The notes: a model not told the origin generated them from the letters alone. A stretch of DNA of 64,000 nucleotides from Mesocentrotus franciscanus (GCA_037976565.1 CP137680.1:15682374-15746373), one strand, 5' to 3'. Counted from the stretch's first letter, positions 27,801 to 43,389 are shown. Numbers and translations are program-made.

Positions 27801-30800
27801 CAATATGACCTAGAAAACATTTGATGTCATGGGAATGACATGTATTTCATGTAATTGGTGAAGTATTTTATGAAGCAATAATGTCATTTGTATACCTCGT
27901 CCAATAGAAATTCAAACACTACATTCTGGTATCTTTACCAGCATTTATATACCAAGGCCCCGTCTTACAAAGAGTTGATATCAATCGCAACTTATTTGCG
28001 ATTGATATCAATCGCAACTATGTACATAAGAGATAGGAGACTGCAAACTTGCGATTGATTGGAGGACTTGCGATTGATTTGGATCAATCGTAACTCTTTG
28101 TAAGACGGGGCCCAGGGCTCTCAAATTTGTTTCGTGTGAAACTGTTAAACCAAGGAATTATTTAATAGTGTGATTTTTATCAGGAGTGGGAATCCAATTA
28201 TTTAGATATTAAGAATTGATGAGTCTTTGTAAAGAACATTTATATTCCACGGTACAGTATGGAGCAATGTCTGATGTATGAACCTGTTCAATGAACACGT
28301 TTTCTCTTTTGTTTTGTTAGTATCCTGTGGTGGCTGTAGACAATGAAGTGCCTATAACTGACCCTTTCACTGGTCAGCGATGTGGACAGCTGACCATACT
28401 ATTAGCTCTAGGATCTCAGCAACAGGTAAGAGAAATGTCTGCTCAGGGCCCTGTCTTATAACCAGCTGCAATTAATTGCAACATATTTGTCACTGTTATC
28501 AATCGCAACTATGTACAGAAGAGATAGAAGACTGTAAACTTGTGATTGATTGGAGGACTTGCGTTTGGTTCGGATCAATCGCAACTCTTTATAAGACGTG
28601 GCCCTGATCTCACTTCAGAAGATCATAGATGACATACATTGATTATAACACTTTATATAACACCTAAGTAAATCCTTGTCATTTGATTGGAGGATTGTTG
28701 GTCACATGATATTCAATCGATATACCATTTTTGGTACTATTCGCTGTAGTACTATTCAACGAGCGTGCATTTTTGGTTATATGCAGACTGCGTACAATGC
28801 ACACACACACACTCTCTGCCCTGCGTGTATCCCATTGTTATATTAGCTGCGCGCATCTGACGCGAAGGCAATCTGAATGTAATCGAGAAGGCTGACTCCA
28901 ACTTTAATTTATCTTTAATATAAGGTGCAAAGCATAATTTGTTGAAAGATGTCATGGTTGTATAAAACAAATAATGAATGTTTTTCATTCGTTCAATAGT
29001 GCAAATATTTTCATTCGTTGAAAGATTAACGCTAATTATATTCAACTCGGCTGACACCTCGTTGAATAGAACGTTAATCTTTCAACTCATGAAAATATTC
29101 GCACTATTGAACTCATAAGCATTCATTATTTTTATAATAATCGGCTGTACTTGTAGAGTATTCACTGGTGTAGATAGGTGTCGTGTTCAGAAAGCTAGAT
29201 ATTGTTACAGTGATGAAGTAAATAATAATAAAATAATTACAGTGCTTATATAGCGCCTAACACTTACTTTATCAGAAGTCTCTAAGCGCTCTACAATAAT
29301 GCAGCATAATTACCCTGGCTTTAGCAGTGCAGCTGTTACGCGCTGCGTTTCAAGGAATAAATTCCTACCAGGTACCCATTTACTTCACCTGGGTGGAGTG
29401 TGGCAAATGTAGATCAATGTCTTGCCAAAGGACATTAGTGCAGCGGCGGGACTCGAACCGCGGACCTTGTGATCGACAGTTCGGCGACGTATCCACTCGA
29501 CCACAACACCACAACACTGGGTTTGCTTGCTTGTTCTCATGAACTTTCTCCTTCCATGTTATAAAAACAGCATTGACCATATCTATAATTATTAATTCCA
29601 GAACAATTAATGTTTGATACACATTGTATCTAATATTTGACATATCTAAGAACTGGAAATTATAGCTAGTGTGGCAATTAGGTTTACTGTAGATTGTCTG
29701 TTTCTCTGAGTAGGGTAATGTCCAGTGAGAAGTAGTTTTCCTAATACAGAATTTGATGTATATGAAGCCATATACAGTGAAACCTGTCTATAAAGACCAC
29801 CCAAGGAAGACAAGAAAAGTGGTCTTTATAGGCAGGTGGTCTTTATGTACAGGTTCCTTTAGTACATGTTTCAATAAGAAACCGTTTTCAAGGGAAACAA
29901 AATATGTGGTCTCTGTAGACAGGTGGTCTTTCTATACAGGTGGTCGCTAAAACGTGTTTGACTTTACTACTATTATTATTTTTCCAGGTTTCAGCATTGC
30001 AGAGGTTGAAGTCCATCAGACGAGATGCTACCGATGTACCAGAGAGACCAATGCACTATGGAGAGAGGTATTCAAAGTCATTTATATTACATCATATGTT
30101 TTGTAATAAATGAAAATGATTTCATATTACATTCTTATAAAAATATGATAATCTACATGAATCTGTTGTATTGTCAATCTGTTGTATTGTCAATATGTTA
30201 CTGATTTATTTACTATGTTTTGTAATACTATTGTACATGTATAAATATACATCACTGTACCTTTGTAAATTGACCCTTTCAGCCTTGTGCTGCTGGTCGA
30301 TCATTATATACCAATAAATGAATAAAAAAAAAAATAAATATTCATACTTTTATAATATACACTGTACATGATCCATGTTTTTTTAGAGTTTTCCCGAAGC
30401 TAAATTATGAAAGTAGTCGTTTTTACCTTTATCTTGTTTTCTTGCAGAGCTCAGGTTCATTCTGCTGACCAAGAAGTGGAAGACTCTGGTGCAGGTAAGA
30501 CATCACTTTTTTTGACATAGGGTTAAATATCAAATTTATCATAGTATCGTAAGAATTTGAAAAAAATTGATAAAACTTCTGTGTTTATGTATTGGAGTAA
30601 CATTGTTTTGTTTGAGAGATATCACACATTGGATTATACTGCTTACCCCTCTCCCTCCCTCTTTCTCTCTCTCTTTCTCCATCTTCTCCATATTCCCCCC
30701 TCTGTTTCTTCTGTGTATCTTTCTCTGTCTGTCTGTCTCTTTTTTATCCCCTCGCCGACGAAGTCGGAGGGGATATAGAAACGCCGCTGTCCGTCCTTCC

Positions 30801-31271
30801 TTCTTTCCTTCCTTCCGTGCGTCCGTGCGTCCGTTCGTAACAAATTTGGTTTCCGATCAATAACTTCAGTAATGTTTGACGGATTTTAATGAAGTTTGAT
30901 ATGAAGGTACATGGTATCAAAATACAGGCTAAGTTTGATTTCGGAGTATGTAGGTCAAAGGTCAAAGGTCATAGCTCATTAAATATGCAAAAACACCTAA
31001 TTATATATGTGAAAATGTGGTTAACTTCCTTGCCTAGTAATATAATAGTATAGTCTAATGGAGGTAACTTGTTCTGACATATGTAGGCCATTTGTACCCT
31101 GCGAGGGGATGCTACGCTTTGCGTTGACTTTTCTAGTTTCTTTCTCTCTCTCTCTCTTGCCTCTGCCTGTTTGCCTCTGTCTATCTGTCTGTATGACTGG
31201 CTGTATGCCTGTCTCCTCTCTCTTTACTCTCTTACTCTATCTCTCTGTATGTGTAACTGGCTGGCTCTCTA

Positions 31272-31320
<49 letters not shown>

Positions 31321-34300
31321 ATCTATCCATCTCCATCTCTCACTCACTTTGTCCATTTATTCCCTTTCTGTTACAGTTGAGCATGTCTTTGAGGTCGTGA
31401 TAGAGGGCATCCAAGGTCTACCTCAGCTTGAAGACTCTGTATGGGGGGAAGCAGATTGTTTCATTCAGTATCACTTCCCACACCAACAACAGCAACTGCA
31501 GCAACAGCAGGAGTTTGGAGGACTGATACAAGACAGTAAGTCATTATTTCGACATCAAGTCAGTGCTATTTTCATTTAACTTGATAATTTAGATCAGTGG
31601 TAGGATTTTGTAAAAACTTGCTACCAAAACATTTTAGAGATAATGCAGATAGTATGCAACGTTTGTCAGTTCACCTTTGTTGTTTTGTTTGAAATGTAGA
31701 GGTGAATCAATAAGAAATGTATAGATGAATCAGATTTGTCATAGTTGACTGGTTAGAGCACTTGGCTTGAAATTGAACGGTCATTGGATCAATCTCCAGC
31801 ACGACACTAATTTCAGTTTGCATAACATTACTTTACATTTTACCACTCTCAACCCAGGTAATAGTATATGAGTTCCTGAAATGATTTGTTCCCTGTAATG
31901 CACGTTATGTTCCAAACCAAGCCAGGATAACAATTATTGAAAGTGCATAGAGACATTTCAGTGTGCTGTACACTATTCCAAAATATCCTTGGTATTCGTA
32001 TTGTGTTCTTAAATGCTACAGAAGTATTCAGATTGTTTAATTTACCTACAGTCAGAGATTTCCAGAGGTACCTCTTTTTTGTGCTGAGAAAGAAATAAAA
32101 TTCACATTTATCACCATTGAATTTTCGAATTAAATTGAATAGAATTGAATTGAATTGAATTGAATTGAATTGAACTGAATTGAATTGAATAGAATTGAAT
32201 TGAATTGAATTGAATTGAATTGAATTGAATTGAATTGAATTGAATGGAATGGAATTGAATGGAATTGAATTGAATTGAATTGAATTGACTTTATTCACCA
32301 CTTTCATATTAACTTTTCATTTTTATTTATACAGGTAGTCTAACTCTCAGACCTCACCGTACTCCTACCACTCTTTGTGTACCTGACCCAGTATTCAATG
32401 ATGTTTGCAGACATAGGATCATCTTAGTTCAAGGGACACCAGTACAAAGAGAACTACTCACAGGTAACACCCTGTCAATGACTTTCCTTTTTACCAATGA
32501 GTAATACTCCTTCTAGGTCGAGCATACTCAAACTAATGAGCAATGTACTGAACTATGTTTAGTTTACTGGTATCTATCTGTGGGTGTTTTTCACAAATTA
32601 TTAATTTGATGATTTGGGGTCTTATGTCTTGATTTGATTTCCTATGAGAAGTTCACCTCATGATTCCATTTATTTATTTTTGGATAATGGAAGCATGTAG
32701 CAAAAAGAATTGCACCTCATTTGTAATTTGGTTGCAAACAGTAATAATGATTTCATGTTCACTTGACTGACTGTCCCATACCATGAAGGATTTGTTTTTG
32801 AGTTGCAATGTGATAGTTATCACCATATATCAACTTATTCTCACAGCCTGTGCAGGTGTCGGTGGACATGCTGGAGGTATTCCATTTGAGGTCTGGTGTC
32901 GGTTCTACTACCCCAACGTCAGGGATCAAGTCATTGCTAAGGTGAGTTGGATTTATCAGAATAGTGGTATACAATAATAATTGTATTGGTTTGTCATTGA
33001 GCACATAGATCAAGCACACATTGGTGTTCATGGTGCTAGAAATGCAACCATCTTTTCAAACTAACAGAATTTTAAAGAGAAGGTTGAGTTCTGGGGAGAG
33101 GTGAACAATAATTTGTGAGCGTTATCATTGTTATTATGCAAGTGTGGAAGAACATCAGAGTAAAAATGTACCCTGAAAAGCATGGCTCTTCAAATGCCTT
33201 CATATTCTAAATATGACAAGTAACAGCTTAAAATTGAGGCCCGATGTTTATGCCACATGTTTGTGTAGTCCCATATACATCTTTCTGTGTACAGTGCTTG
33301 TTACTTTACCAAGACTGGGCCAATTTTGTTATCATTTTGATGACTCCAGAACCTTGCAGTACACACCAATACTTATATGCTACATGATCAACCTTTTCTG
33401 ATCGATTCCACACCATTTCTTTCACAATGCCATCGCATGACCAGAACCCAACTTTATCTTTAAGGGTGTTGATCATGACATTTTTTTCTATTGTCCATTG
33501 TTCTAGAAGTAACTAGGAACAAGTGTTCGTGTTTAATCCTCAATGTTAGCTGTTTGTGCACATATTCTGTAGCTTCATTCCTCTTTGACCTCCATATTTC
33601 TTTTTATAATCTAACTTTGCAATCATGTATTTAATCTTCCATCTGTTTTAAGCCAGAAGGGTGCTTACTCTGTGTTAAAGTACGTGGGTGGATGCCCTTT
33701 TTGGCACCAAACAGACGTTTTTATCTTGGAGAGTTATAATCATTGTTTTCCTCTCTCTTTTTTTGTTGTCTTTTCAGGCTACCCTACCATTAGCCAAGCT
33801 ATGCGCCATGGTTACAATGCAAAGGAGAGGTGAACCCAGTGTCCAGACCTTCTCATTGCCACTACGAACTCATCAAGATGACGAACAGAGGACAGCAGAG
33901 GAGGCTAGTCCTAAGGTGTGTATAGCTTAATAACACAAAACACCATGATTGTGTACATCGCAACTGAGAGGCAACTTACCACTGTATATCCAACAGATTT
34001 TTAGTTAATGGTCCTTCAGCAATAATATGAATTCTGCTGTTTATACAGTGTTTGTGTACTTTTAAGAGAATTAGCATTCTTATTTCTATTGATTCGTCAA
34101 AGATATTAGAGGAATAGGACCTTCTTCAGATGTGTATATCTGATCAAACCAATTGTGTTGGAATGAAGCAATTTTTTGTCTACCTTTTTCAATAAAAAAT
34201 ACCTGATTGTCCAAGTAGGTCTTAGGATTACACCGGAATAAATGGATCCACCAGCTGCAGAATTTATAAAGATTGACACAGTCAACAAGTACAGTACATT

Positions 34301-37300
34301 GTCCCATCAATCTTGACTATGAATTTTGTCTTTCGTGCTCGTAGCTTCGTGACAGTGGACTACTCGATGTAACCGTGAGCTACAGACAGACTGTGATCCA
34401 ACACAAGACCCATCCATTAAGGGAGAGAGGTGCTACTGGCGGAGGTCCTCATGTATCACTGGCTCTAGCCATTCACAGAGCATGTGGGCTCAAGGTTTGT
34501 CTTCTCTTTGCTATCCTTTATTAGAGTCTCATTTTGTCCATACAAACCCTTCTTCACTATATTGAGATATACATGTATGTATGCTATGAGGCTATTGCAG
34601 TCAGTCATGGCAGTAACAGCCTCATGGCAGACAACCATCAATATTTGATTAATATGTGCACCAACAGTTACATATACATATATTTCTGTCCTGTTATGTT
34701 TACATTGTAGTTTCAAAGGTTTTGATTAAAAAAGGATGATTTTATATGAATAATTTCTTTGAAATATTCCTAAAAATTTAAAGCAGTTTATGTACATGTT
34801 TTTGTTTATCCAGTCTGCAGCAACATCCCTTGCTCGTCATGACAACGGGATGCAGTACCCAAGTCAGGTTGGAGTCAACTCATACATCAAGATACAGCTA
34901 TCATTCATGGCTAAGGATGTTAGTAGCATTAGCTTCTTACTGGATCAAGTGTTGTCTTGTGTCGTGTTTTTAGTTACTGAAGTTGTCATTATCGGCTATC
35001 CATGGACTCTGAAACAGAGGCCTGCCAGGATAGAAAACAAATCTATGAAAATTTAAATTTGATGTTCTTCTTCCTTCTGTCTGTGGTATTGATATATGTC
35101 TTATGGCACTGGCATGTTATGTCCTTCTATGAAATAATTCATTTCTCATACCCTTTTTTCTGTGCTTTCAATACACAGGTACAGTTCTATTCACATTAAT
35201 AATTATTGAGAGTAAAGAATATTGGGAATTGCAGAAAGATAATTTTTTTAAAGGGGTAAGGATATCTTAAAGCAGTTTTAAGCAAGTCCAGAATGTTTGT
35301 CATAACTTATCCTGTTCACATTCTTTTGTTTTTTCTTGCATTTTTCAGGAGATGCGTGTGACAAGAACCATTGCCAGAAGCTTCTGCCCAGAGTACAACC
35401 ATCACGTGGAGCTCCCATGCCCCCTCCTCCTTGCACCCAGGGAAGAAGAGGAGGGCGATGATGTGATGAGTCTGGCTGAGGCCTTAGAGTCTGCTGACCT
35501 CATCCTTCAAGTGTGGCATCAAGTACCTGGGTTTAGAACAGGTATAGAACGAGAGAGTGGCTAAGAACAAAAAAGATTGAAGTAAAAAGTATTTGATTGG
35601 AAAGCTTGTGAGGTGAAAGAGAGAGAAAAGGGGGGGGGCAGAAAGAAGAGTGCAAATGAATGAGACGGGCAGGCAAACAGACAAATAACAAAGAAAATAA
35701 GAGAGTGAGAGAGACAGAGAGAGGGGATAGAAAGAGAGTGAGAGAGACAGGGAGATATAGAAAGAGCATGAGAGAGACGGGGTAGAAAGAGAGAGACAGA
35801 GACAGACAGACAGAGAGGGGGATATAGAAAGAGAGAGAGAGAGAGAGAGAGATAATAGAGGGCTGTAGAGAAGATGAGTGATATATGAGTGAGAGGAAGA
35901 GAGAATGAGGGATGGACACATAGTTACTTACAGGACATAATATGAGAATCAGAAAGAACATTAAAAAAAGGTTGAAGCGTACAACAATTTTCTCCAAAAC
36001 TACTGTACTGCTTGTATTATTTCATGGCCCTCCATCTCCCCTGTTAACAGGTGATAGTGAGAGACCCCTCCACATAGAAGACACCCTACCGAGGGGAGGA
36101 GGTGGTATGATGGGTCACCGGGTCATCACCGAGACCGGAGACGTTTTGATCGGTTCAGCTACAATTCCTCTCGTGAAGCTGCTAGCAAACAGAACAGGTG
36201 AAGTATAGTGATGCTTCTATGTTATGGAGTTAATTTGTGGCAAGTTTGGAGCATAGGTACATATGTGACTCATTTCATTCTTGTTATGAGGAAGTGTCAC
36301 CAGTAATCACGAAAGTGCATGCATAGAAAGATTACCTTATGTTATCGATGCAGCATGTTTTCCCTAATCTTCCCTATCTTTTGTTTTGAGGAAGATAGTG
36401 TTTTTGTATAGATATGAAAAATTGAGACATCAGATCAAACTGTTCAGACATATTTTCTTTAATCTTACCTTATATTACACAACAGTTGTAACACACTCAT
36501 TCCTGAATCTGATAATTACCAAATGGTTTTACTCATATCAATATTGTGCCACCAGCGTAGCACGTGAAGGGCATGGTTGTACACCATGGAGTTACACCAT
36601 GGAGTTACAAAGATAAACAACTTATCATGCCCAGTGATGTAACCCAGTCAAACTGTGGTTTTAGCATATTTGACTTTCGTTTTAAAGATGGAAAACTCAC
36701 TTTAAAATACACTTAAAAACTTTTTATACATGTACAAAGTCAAATATCTTCTGTTCATCCAGGTCTTGAAGGCTGGTTCCCCATCAGTCTACCACCATTG
36801 GGGTGGGACACCGCACCTCTTGCGAGACAGCCCGACCCACTGAGTGACACACCTGATGACACACCCCAGCCCCACCCCAAGCTGCTTGACAGGGTGGCAG
36901 GAGGGGTGGAGCTAGCATTCAAGTTTGGACACCAGGGTGACCGTGAGAGGGTCATCGATGCTGGACGGAAGGTTGGGTGGAGTCCAGATAGTCTGGTACT
37001 GGAGGATGTGGAACAGATCTGGGATGATGGAATCCAGAGTGAGTTTATCAGGATGTTTGGTATCATGTTATTTATAAATTTGAGGGCCTTATTGGGAAAA
37101 TAATTAATTTGAAAGTTATTAAAAATCAGTTTTTATAGATATCCCATTGGTTATCAATTATATGTAGAAAGTGTTGAGCCTCATAATGATAATATACCAT
37201 TCTTGTATAGCCAATATCACGTTATGATATAACATGCCTTTGCGCTTCCCAAGAAGTTTGGTTATTGATACCCTAGTTTTAGCTCTGGCAGCCTTCATCA

Positions 37301-40300
37301 GCGCAGAGTGTATTTCAAGGTACCCATTTAAGACCTGGGTGGAGAGTGGCAAATGGGGATTAATGTCTTGCTAAGAGACATGAGTACCGGGCAGGGATTC
37401 GAACCTTCAACCCTCGGATTTAGAGTCAAGTAAATCCACCAAACTCCACCAAAACACCTCAAAATTTCATGTAGGTTCATGGTGAAGTTGAATGTAAATA
37501 CATTACTGAAAAGTTCATCTGACTCATCTCTCTTCAGCTATACTTGCTTTCTTGTGCAATAAATGTATGTTCAGGAGATTATTGCAGACAATTTTAGATA
37601 TAATTTAAAAATGAAAATAAATATTATAGGGTCTTTCATTGCAACTATATTTCTATTTTATTCAGACTTTATTCAAATGATATACATTGTAAATTCTAGG
37701 AGAGAATTTGTATAAGATATATAATTTTCCCTTAGATGTCCTATTCCAGCTAACATTATCTTGTACTGATATCATTATGACCTATCCTTAACGCAGACCA
37801 AGGTTCATCCAGTTCATTATCCTCTGAAGTGACCATTGATGTGGATGCTGCTTGGTTCCCTGTCCAGTCATCACTCAGACCAGGTCAAACTCAGCTTGAC
37901 CCTCATACCAAGGCTTACATCAGATATAAGTTCTATGACAAAGGTAAGTCACATACACCTAGTACCTACATCACTCTACTGTGGAAACTCATAGCGGAGT
38001 GAAATGCCCCAAAGTAATAATGGAGATTTTAATTAAAAAATGGGATTTTATATGTACTTTATGAGGAGACGAGTTGGCTCAGTCGGTAAAGCATCTACCA
38101 GTCGAACCAAAGATCGTGGGTTTGCATCCAACCCAGGCGGATGACTGAAGCCTTCGTTGTGTGTTAACGTGCTGCTCACCTGTTTCATAAGACTATGTTA
38201 GAGTGGAAAACACTCCATCCTTTGGATAGGACATTAAATGGAGGCCCGATGTCGAGGAGAGTCATCACCTTTGCAGGTTAAGAACCCACTGCACTTTTCG
38301 TATAAGAGTAGGGGGAAACCCCTGTGTAATGGTCCACCTGCACACCACAATTAGTTATACAGGGAGGAGAGACCAGAGGGTTACAGTTTTTGATACTCAT
38401 TTCTACTCTCCCTGGTCTGTCTGGAATGCTATGCAATCTCTGGAGGAACACTGTCACTGCCCTGTAAGTTGTACATATTAGGTGCGATGGCTCAGTGGTA
38501 GAGCAGTTGTTTCATAACCCGTAGTTCCCGGGTTCGAAATCAAGTCAATGCACTACTACATGTACCATTTGGCAAGGCATTAATCCTCATTACCAAGTTC
38601 CTCGGAGAGGACTTAAAGCCGTCGGTTCCCTGGTTGCTTACTTACAAGCATACACATGCTTTCTTATCAGTCAGGTAAAACAAACAAACAAACAAGCAAA
38701 TATTATAACCCTGATTACATTGGGTTGTACTTTTAGCAGGCGCCGGCAAAGGAAAGAGGAAGTGTTATTGGCGCGGGGCCTTATATACTACTGACCGTCG
38801 GGGTTTCCTACATTGACTCCGACGGAGTATGATGTCACAAAAAGACTTAGCCTGTGTTTACAGACTCTTTTTTGTGTTTTTTGCCGGTAAATAGCGGGTA
38901 AAGTAAGGGAATAGCATTAATGGTATAGGTAAGTATGGCTACTTAGTAGATATGATTTTCACTACTGAAAATACAGATATTATAACCCTGATGCTGACAC
39001 TTGAATGACACCTCAAAGCACTTTGTATCCAGTGGATAAGGCACTATATGTTTGTTTGGAGCCAGAAGGTCATTAGCTTGTATACTTTAATACATAGTTA
39101 ACGTCTTTCTGGCTCCAAAGAGGTGATATATTGTTATTATACAACTCACTCCTAGATCCTAATCAAATGATTAGTCATGCGCGGTCACGTGTGATTCATT
39201 TACTGAGACATGATGTGCAGTAGTGCGCGTAGAGGTTAGAGTGCTTATACTGTGTGTGGGCCTATTCTTGCGCAGCACTATGCGTAAATGCGTATAGAGG
39301 TAAGTGTGCTTATCTCTGTGTGCGCACTAAATTAAGCCTATTAAACTTGAGATTTATTTGTCAGCCATACTGTCACGAAACAATCTTGAATGAATTCTTT
39401 TTACATCAAATAACATGGATCGAGGAGTTTCGTAGTATAAAACAAATGATGCATGTTTTCATTCGTTCATTATACAATCTATCCACCTTCGTTGAGGCTG
39501 TGTGTACACACCCTCAACTCGAGTGCGGATAGATCGTATAATGAACTCATGCGCATGCATCATTTTTATACTATTATACTCTTGCCTTCCAAACCAGTCT
39601 TTCTAAGGGATTCTGTCCCTCTTGTGCAACCATTGATATCTTGATAGTCCCGTGAGGAAACCACCTTGATGTTCAAAAAGGATTAGTATTATGCTTGTTT
39701 ATTTGTCCTTGTAGGTGCAGTGTGTTCCAAGCTGTGTTACCTAGATCAGACTGGAGAGGGCCAGCTGTGTGCAGATCTCAAACATTGTCATGTCCTCCAT
39801 GCCAATCAGTCACAACCATTTGCTTGGTAAGTACTCCTACTTCTGTGACTCCTTTTGTCTCTGATATCTTCTCCCATCTACATTTGTTTTCCTCTTCTAT
39901 AAATATTATTTTGTTCATTCTTTTTCCGTTTTTTCCTTCCTTTTTGTCGTGTTCTCTGTAATCTTGTTTTAGTCTTCTCCATAGTAGATTAGATCTTTTA
40001 AGCTCTTGTGTTATTTATCTTCTGCCTTTCCCTTTTCCTTGTTTGTTCTTTTATCATCTGCCTTTTCACACTATAGGTGGACGATTAAAACATTGTTGTA
40101 CATTCAGCGCTAAGAATGCCGGTTTGCTTTTTGTGAAGAAAAAGTAACTTGAACACCCCTTTTTGATATACAAAATATGTTTGTAGGTACTTACGTGAGG
40201 AGCAGCTAGAGGTCCAGCTATGGTTGAGCTACAACTCTGAGCTACCTGAGGAAAGCAAGGCCAGGCCTCGACATAGAGACAAGCTAATTGGTTGCACCTA

Positions 40301-43300
40301 CATAGACCTTTCACCTCTATGTCATCAGAGGGTCAAGAGACATCGGGTCAGGTCAGTATAACGGGACTGTTACGTCGTACTAATCAGTATTTCATACAAA
40401 AATTTGAGTATAATGAAGATTTAATACAAAAATACTGTTTGAAAAAAAAAAATTATTCCAATGTCTGTGTTGTTTTATTGTAAGTTAGAAATCCTGAACT
40501 CCTGAATAAAATACTGACTTTCAGCCATTATGATAATTTTATGGTGAAAGTTGCGACTCAGGTGCAGGTTGCTGTTATCCATTCTGTGAGGAGAGCAGTT
40601 ATTCAACATGGTTTAAAAGTCTTAGTTTTGCATACTTCATGTCATATTGAATATGAAGACAACTCCATGCATTATTATTCCAAAGAACTTATGTGCAGTA
40701 TTAAAATGAAAGCAAAACGTTCTTTAATTTTGATCTATTATAGTGATGTTGATTATCTATTAATTGTCACTTTTACTGTGCATCTCCCTATCCACAGTGG
40801 TGTGTTCCCATTGTTCAAGCCAGGCTGTGCTGATATGGGAGGGGCGTGTCTCAGAGCTCATGTTACTATGAGAGTCACATCGGAGCAGAAGCCAGAAACA
40901 ACTCACCAGGTAATGAAGAACATCAATATCTTGGTGTAGATATGGAACTTATTGCTGATCTAGTTAATCTTGATTAATATCTATGCTTCCCAGGGGGGTG
41001 TTTCACAAAGATCCTAAGTTGAACTTATCTCTAAGTTAGACTTACAATTTATGGAAAGCCGTTAGCATCTATAAAAATATTTTGTAAAAGTTATTTTAAA
41101 AAGCATAAAATGTTGATTCAAATCATTCACATTTTCTATTATCAAAGAGATTTTATGTTCTTGATGTGGAATTTATAAAAAGTCTAAAATACTTGAATTT
41201 TCGCTTTTGAATATATTTTATTTTAAGGCTACAAATGGCTTTCCATAATTTTTAAGTCCAACTTAGAGTTAAGTTCGACTTAGGATCTTTGTGAAACACC
41301 CCCCAGAAGTGTTAGTATTCCTAGTGAATGTATGTACATGTATTTGTCTTTGCTGAAATAAAAGATGTTATAGACCTAGTACCATTACTAAATCAGTCAC
41401 TGTGAAGCTTGATTTTCATGCTTATAATGAAGTATCTTTATAGAAAGACATTCTAGTTGTTATGAGTGTAAGATTAGATGTTGAATTCTCCCCAAATTCC
41501 AGAGAATATGAAATCAAATATATTTTATCTGTTTATTTCTGTCATAATCTAAAATGACACGTTTTCTTTCCATTCACAAGGATCAATGCAAGAGAGTACA
41601 GGATGAAGAGAGCTTGGTCATAGAAACACAGCCTAGTGATGATACCAAGGATGGTGGTGGAGTGAAGGAGAAAGTGAAGGAAGAGGAGGAGGAGAGACAT
41701 AAGAATCAACCAGTATGGATGACAGTGGTGGTGGAAAGAGCCATGCGTCTGAGTGACTGTACTGATTCGTCAAGGTAGGATGAGCTTCAATTCAACTGAA
41801 AATGTTAGCTTTGCTATTCTATTTTGAACGATATTCATTGTACTAAAAACGCTTTCACAGCCCTCAGCTACAGTTCAAATACATGGTGTACATGATGTTA
41901 ATACATTATTATAGCAAATTACAACAATCATTATTAATTCATTGAAATTCAGTAGGCCATCTAGGCCATTTCCATTCTTAGAAGGACTATGTACATCCAT
42001 TCAAACACCAACGCCAAATTTCCATGTATCACTGTCTTGGGTAGAAGCTTTATTGGAGCTTTTATTGCATTTAATGTTAAACCATTTCAAATCATTGGTG
42101 TAGGGTGCAAACAGTGCGTTCTATTGTGTTATTTCTGCAGAATGCAATTTCATACCTGCTTAAAGAGCAGCCCTCTTTCAGACTCAACATTGACTAATCG
42201 GTATCATAATACATTGCATTTTGAAATATGTGATATGTATAGTGTACTTTTATAAATAATTTGTTTTGTACAATCTTTGTATAGATATGAATGCAGTGTA
42301 ACCTTCATGTATATGTAGTATGGGCAACTATGTTTAGCTTCAGTTCTTGGCTAGTTAAGTTCATAATGTCCTTTGATTTATATGTATTATTAGGGTGGAG
42401 TCAGTTGCCCCAAGCTCCTATGTTACCTTCCAGTCGGCTGTCGGTCCCTCTCCTGCCATCACTCCTACTGTACCCAACTCTAACAATCCTCAGTGGAAGT
42501 ACACCAGAGATGTAGCTATCAGTCCTCAGCTACTCGATAATCAGGTAAACCTCATATAGTGACTACAGTCCATTGTTTTCTGATGCAAAAGTCATGCTCA
42601 CTTTGTTCCTTTTGATGTTTCAGTCATACCTGATTGTGCAGTGATGGTAATAGTACCGACATAAACAATTCACACATAACCGTCCTAAAATATGATGAAG
42701 GTGTATTTTTAGTACCACTGTTCCCTTGCTTTTAGCTAGGCTTCTATATAGGATGCTTAAACCTTCCAAGGAAATGTTTCTACCAGCTACATATGTACAG
42801 CACTTGGGTTGATAATGCAATTGTTGTCAAAGTATTTCTCTCTTTGTAATTCTTTTTATCTGTCTTTTCATTATAGAGTCTGATTTTCAAGATCTGGCAT
42901 CAAATCTCCAGCAAGCAAGGTAAGAACATTATCATCTTTAGAATTGATTCATTTTTCTTCACTCACCTGTATTTCCCTTTCACCTGATATCCTGTAGGTC
43001 AGATGGCTGTACAGAAGTTTACTTCTCAGTTAATTTTATTTATTAATATACATATTTACCCATTTTGTATTTTCTTATGTTGCAGGAAGCATTGATTTAT
43101 TGTTGTATTGTAAAATCTCCTTTTCTTTTCTCCTTCGTGTGATAGATTCAAGTTGTGATAGAGTGTTGGGTTTCACAGCCGTAGATCTAGGACCCTTGCT
43201 AGCCGGCATTAGGTCTCTGGATGGTTGGTACAATATCATGGACTTCTCTGGCCAGACCCTGGGACAGATCAAGGTAAGATGATGATGATGATTGTGATGA

Positions 43301-43351
43301 TGATGATGGTGATGATGATGATGAGGGTGAGGGTGATGGTGATGGTGATGG

Positions 43352-43389
<38 letters not shown>

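Noticed and set aside
31849..32307. Minus-strand protein with repeated NSIQF units
   Set aside because: It is the (GAATT)n array.
37784..37796. Third U12 intron suggested by TATCCTTAAC before exon 34
   Set aside because: The candidate branch point is only about six bases from the AG, and the matching donor after exon 33 is a normal GTGAGT.
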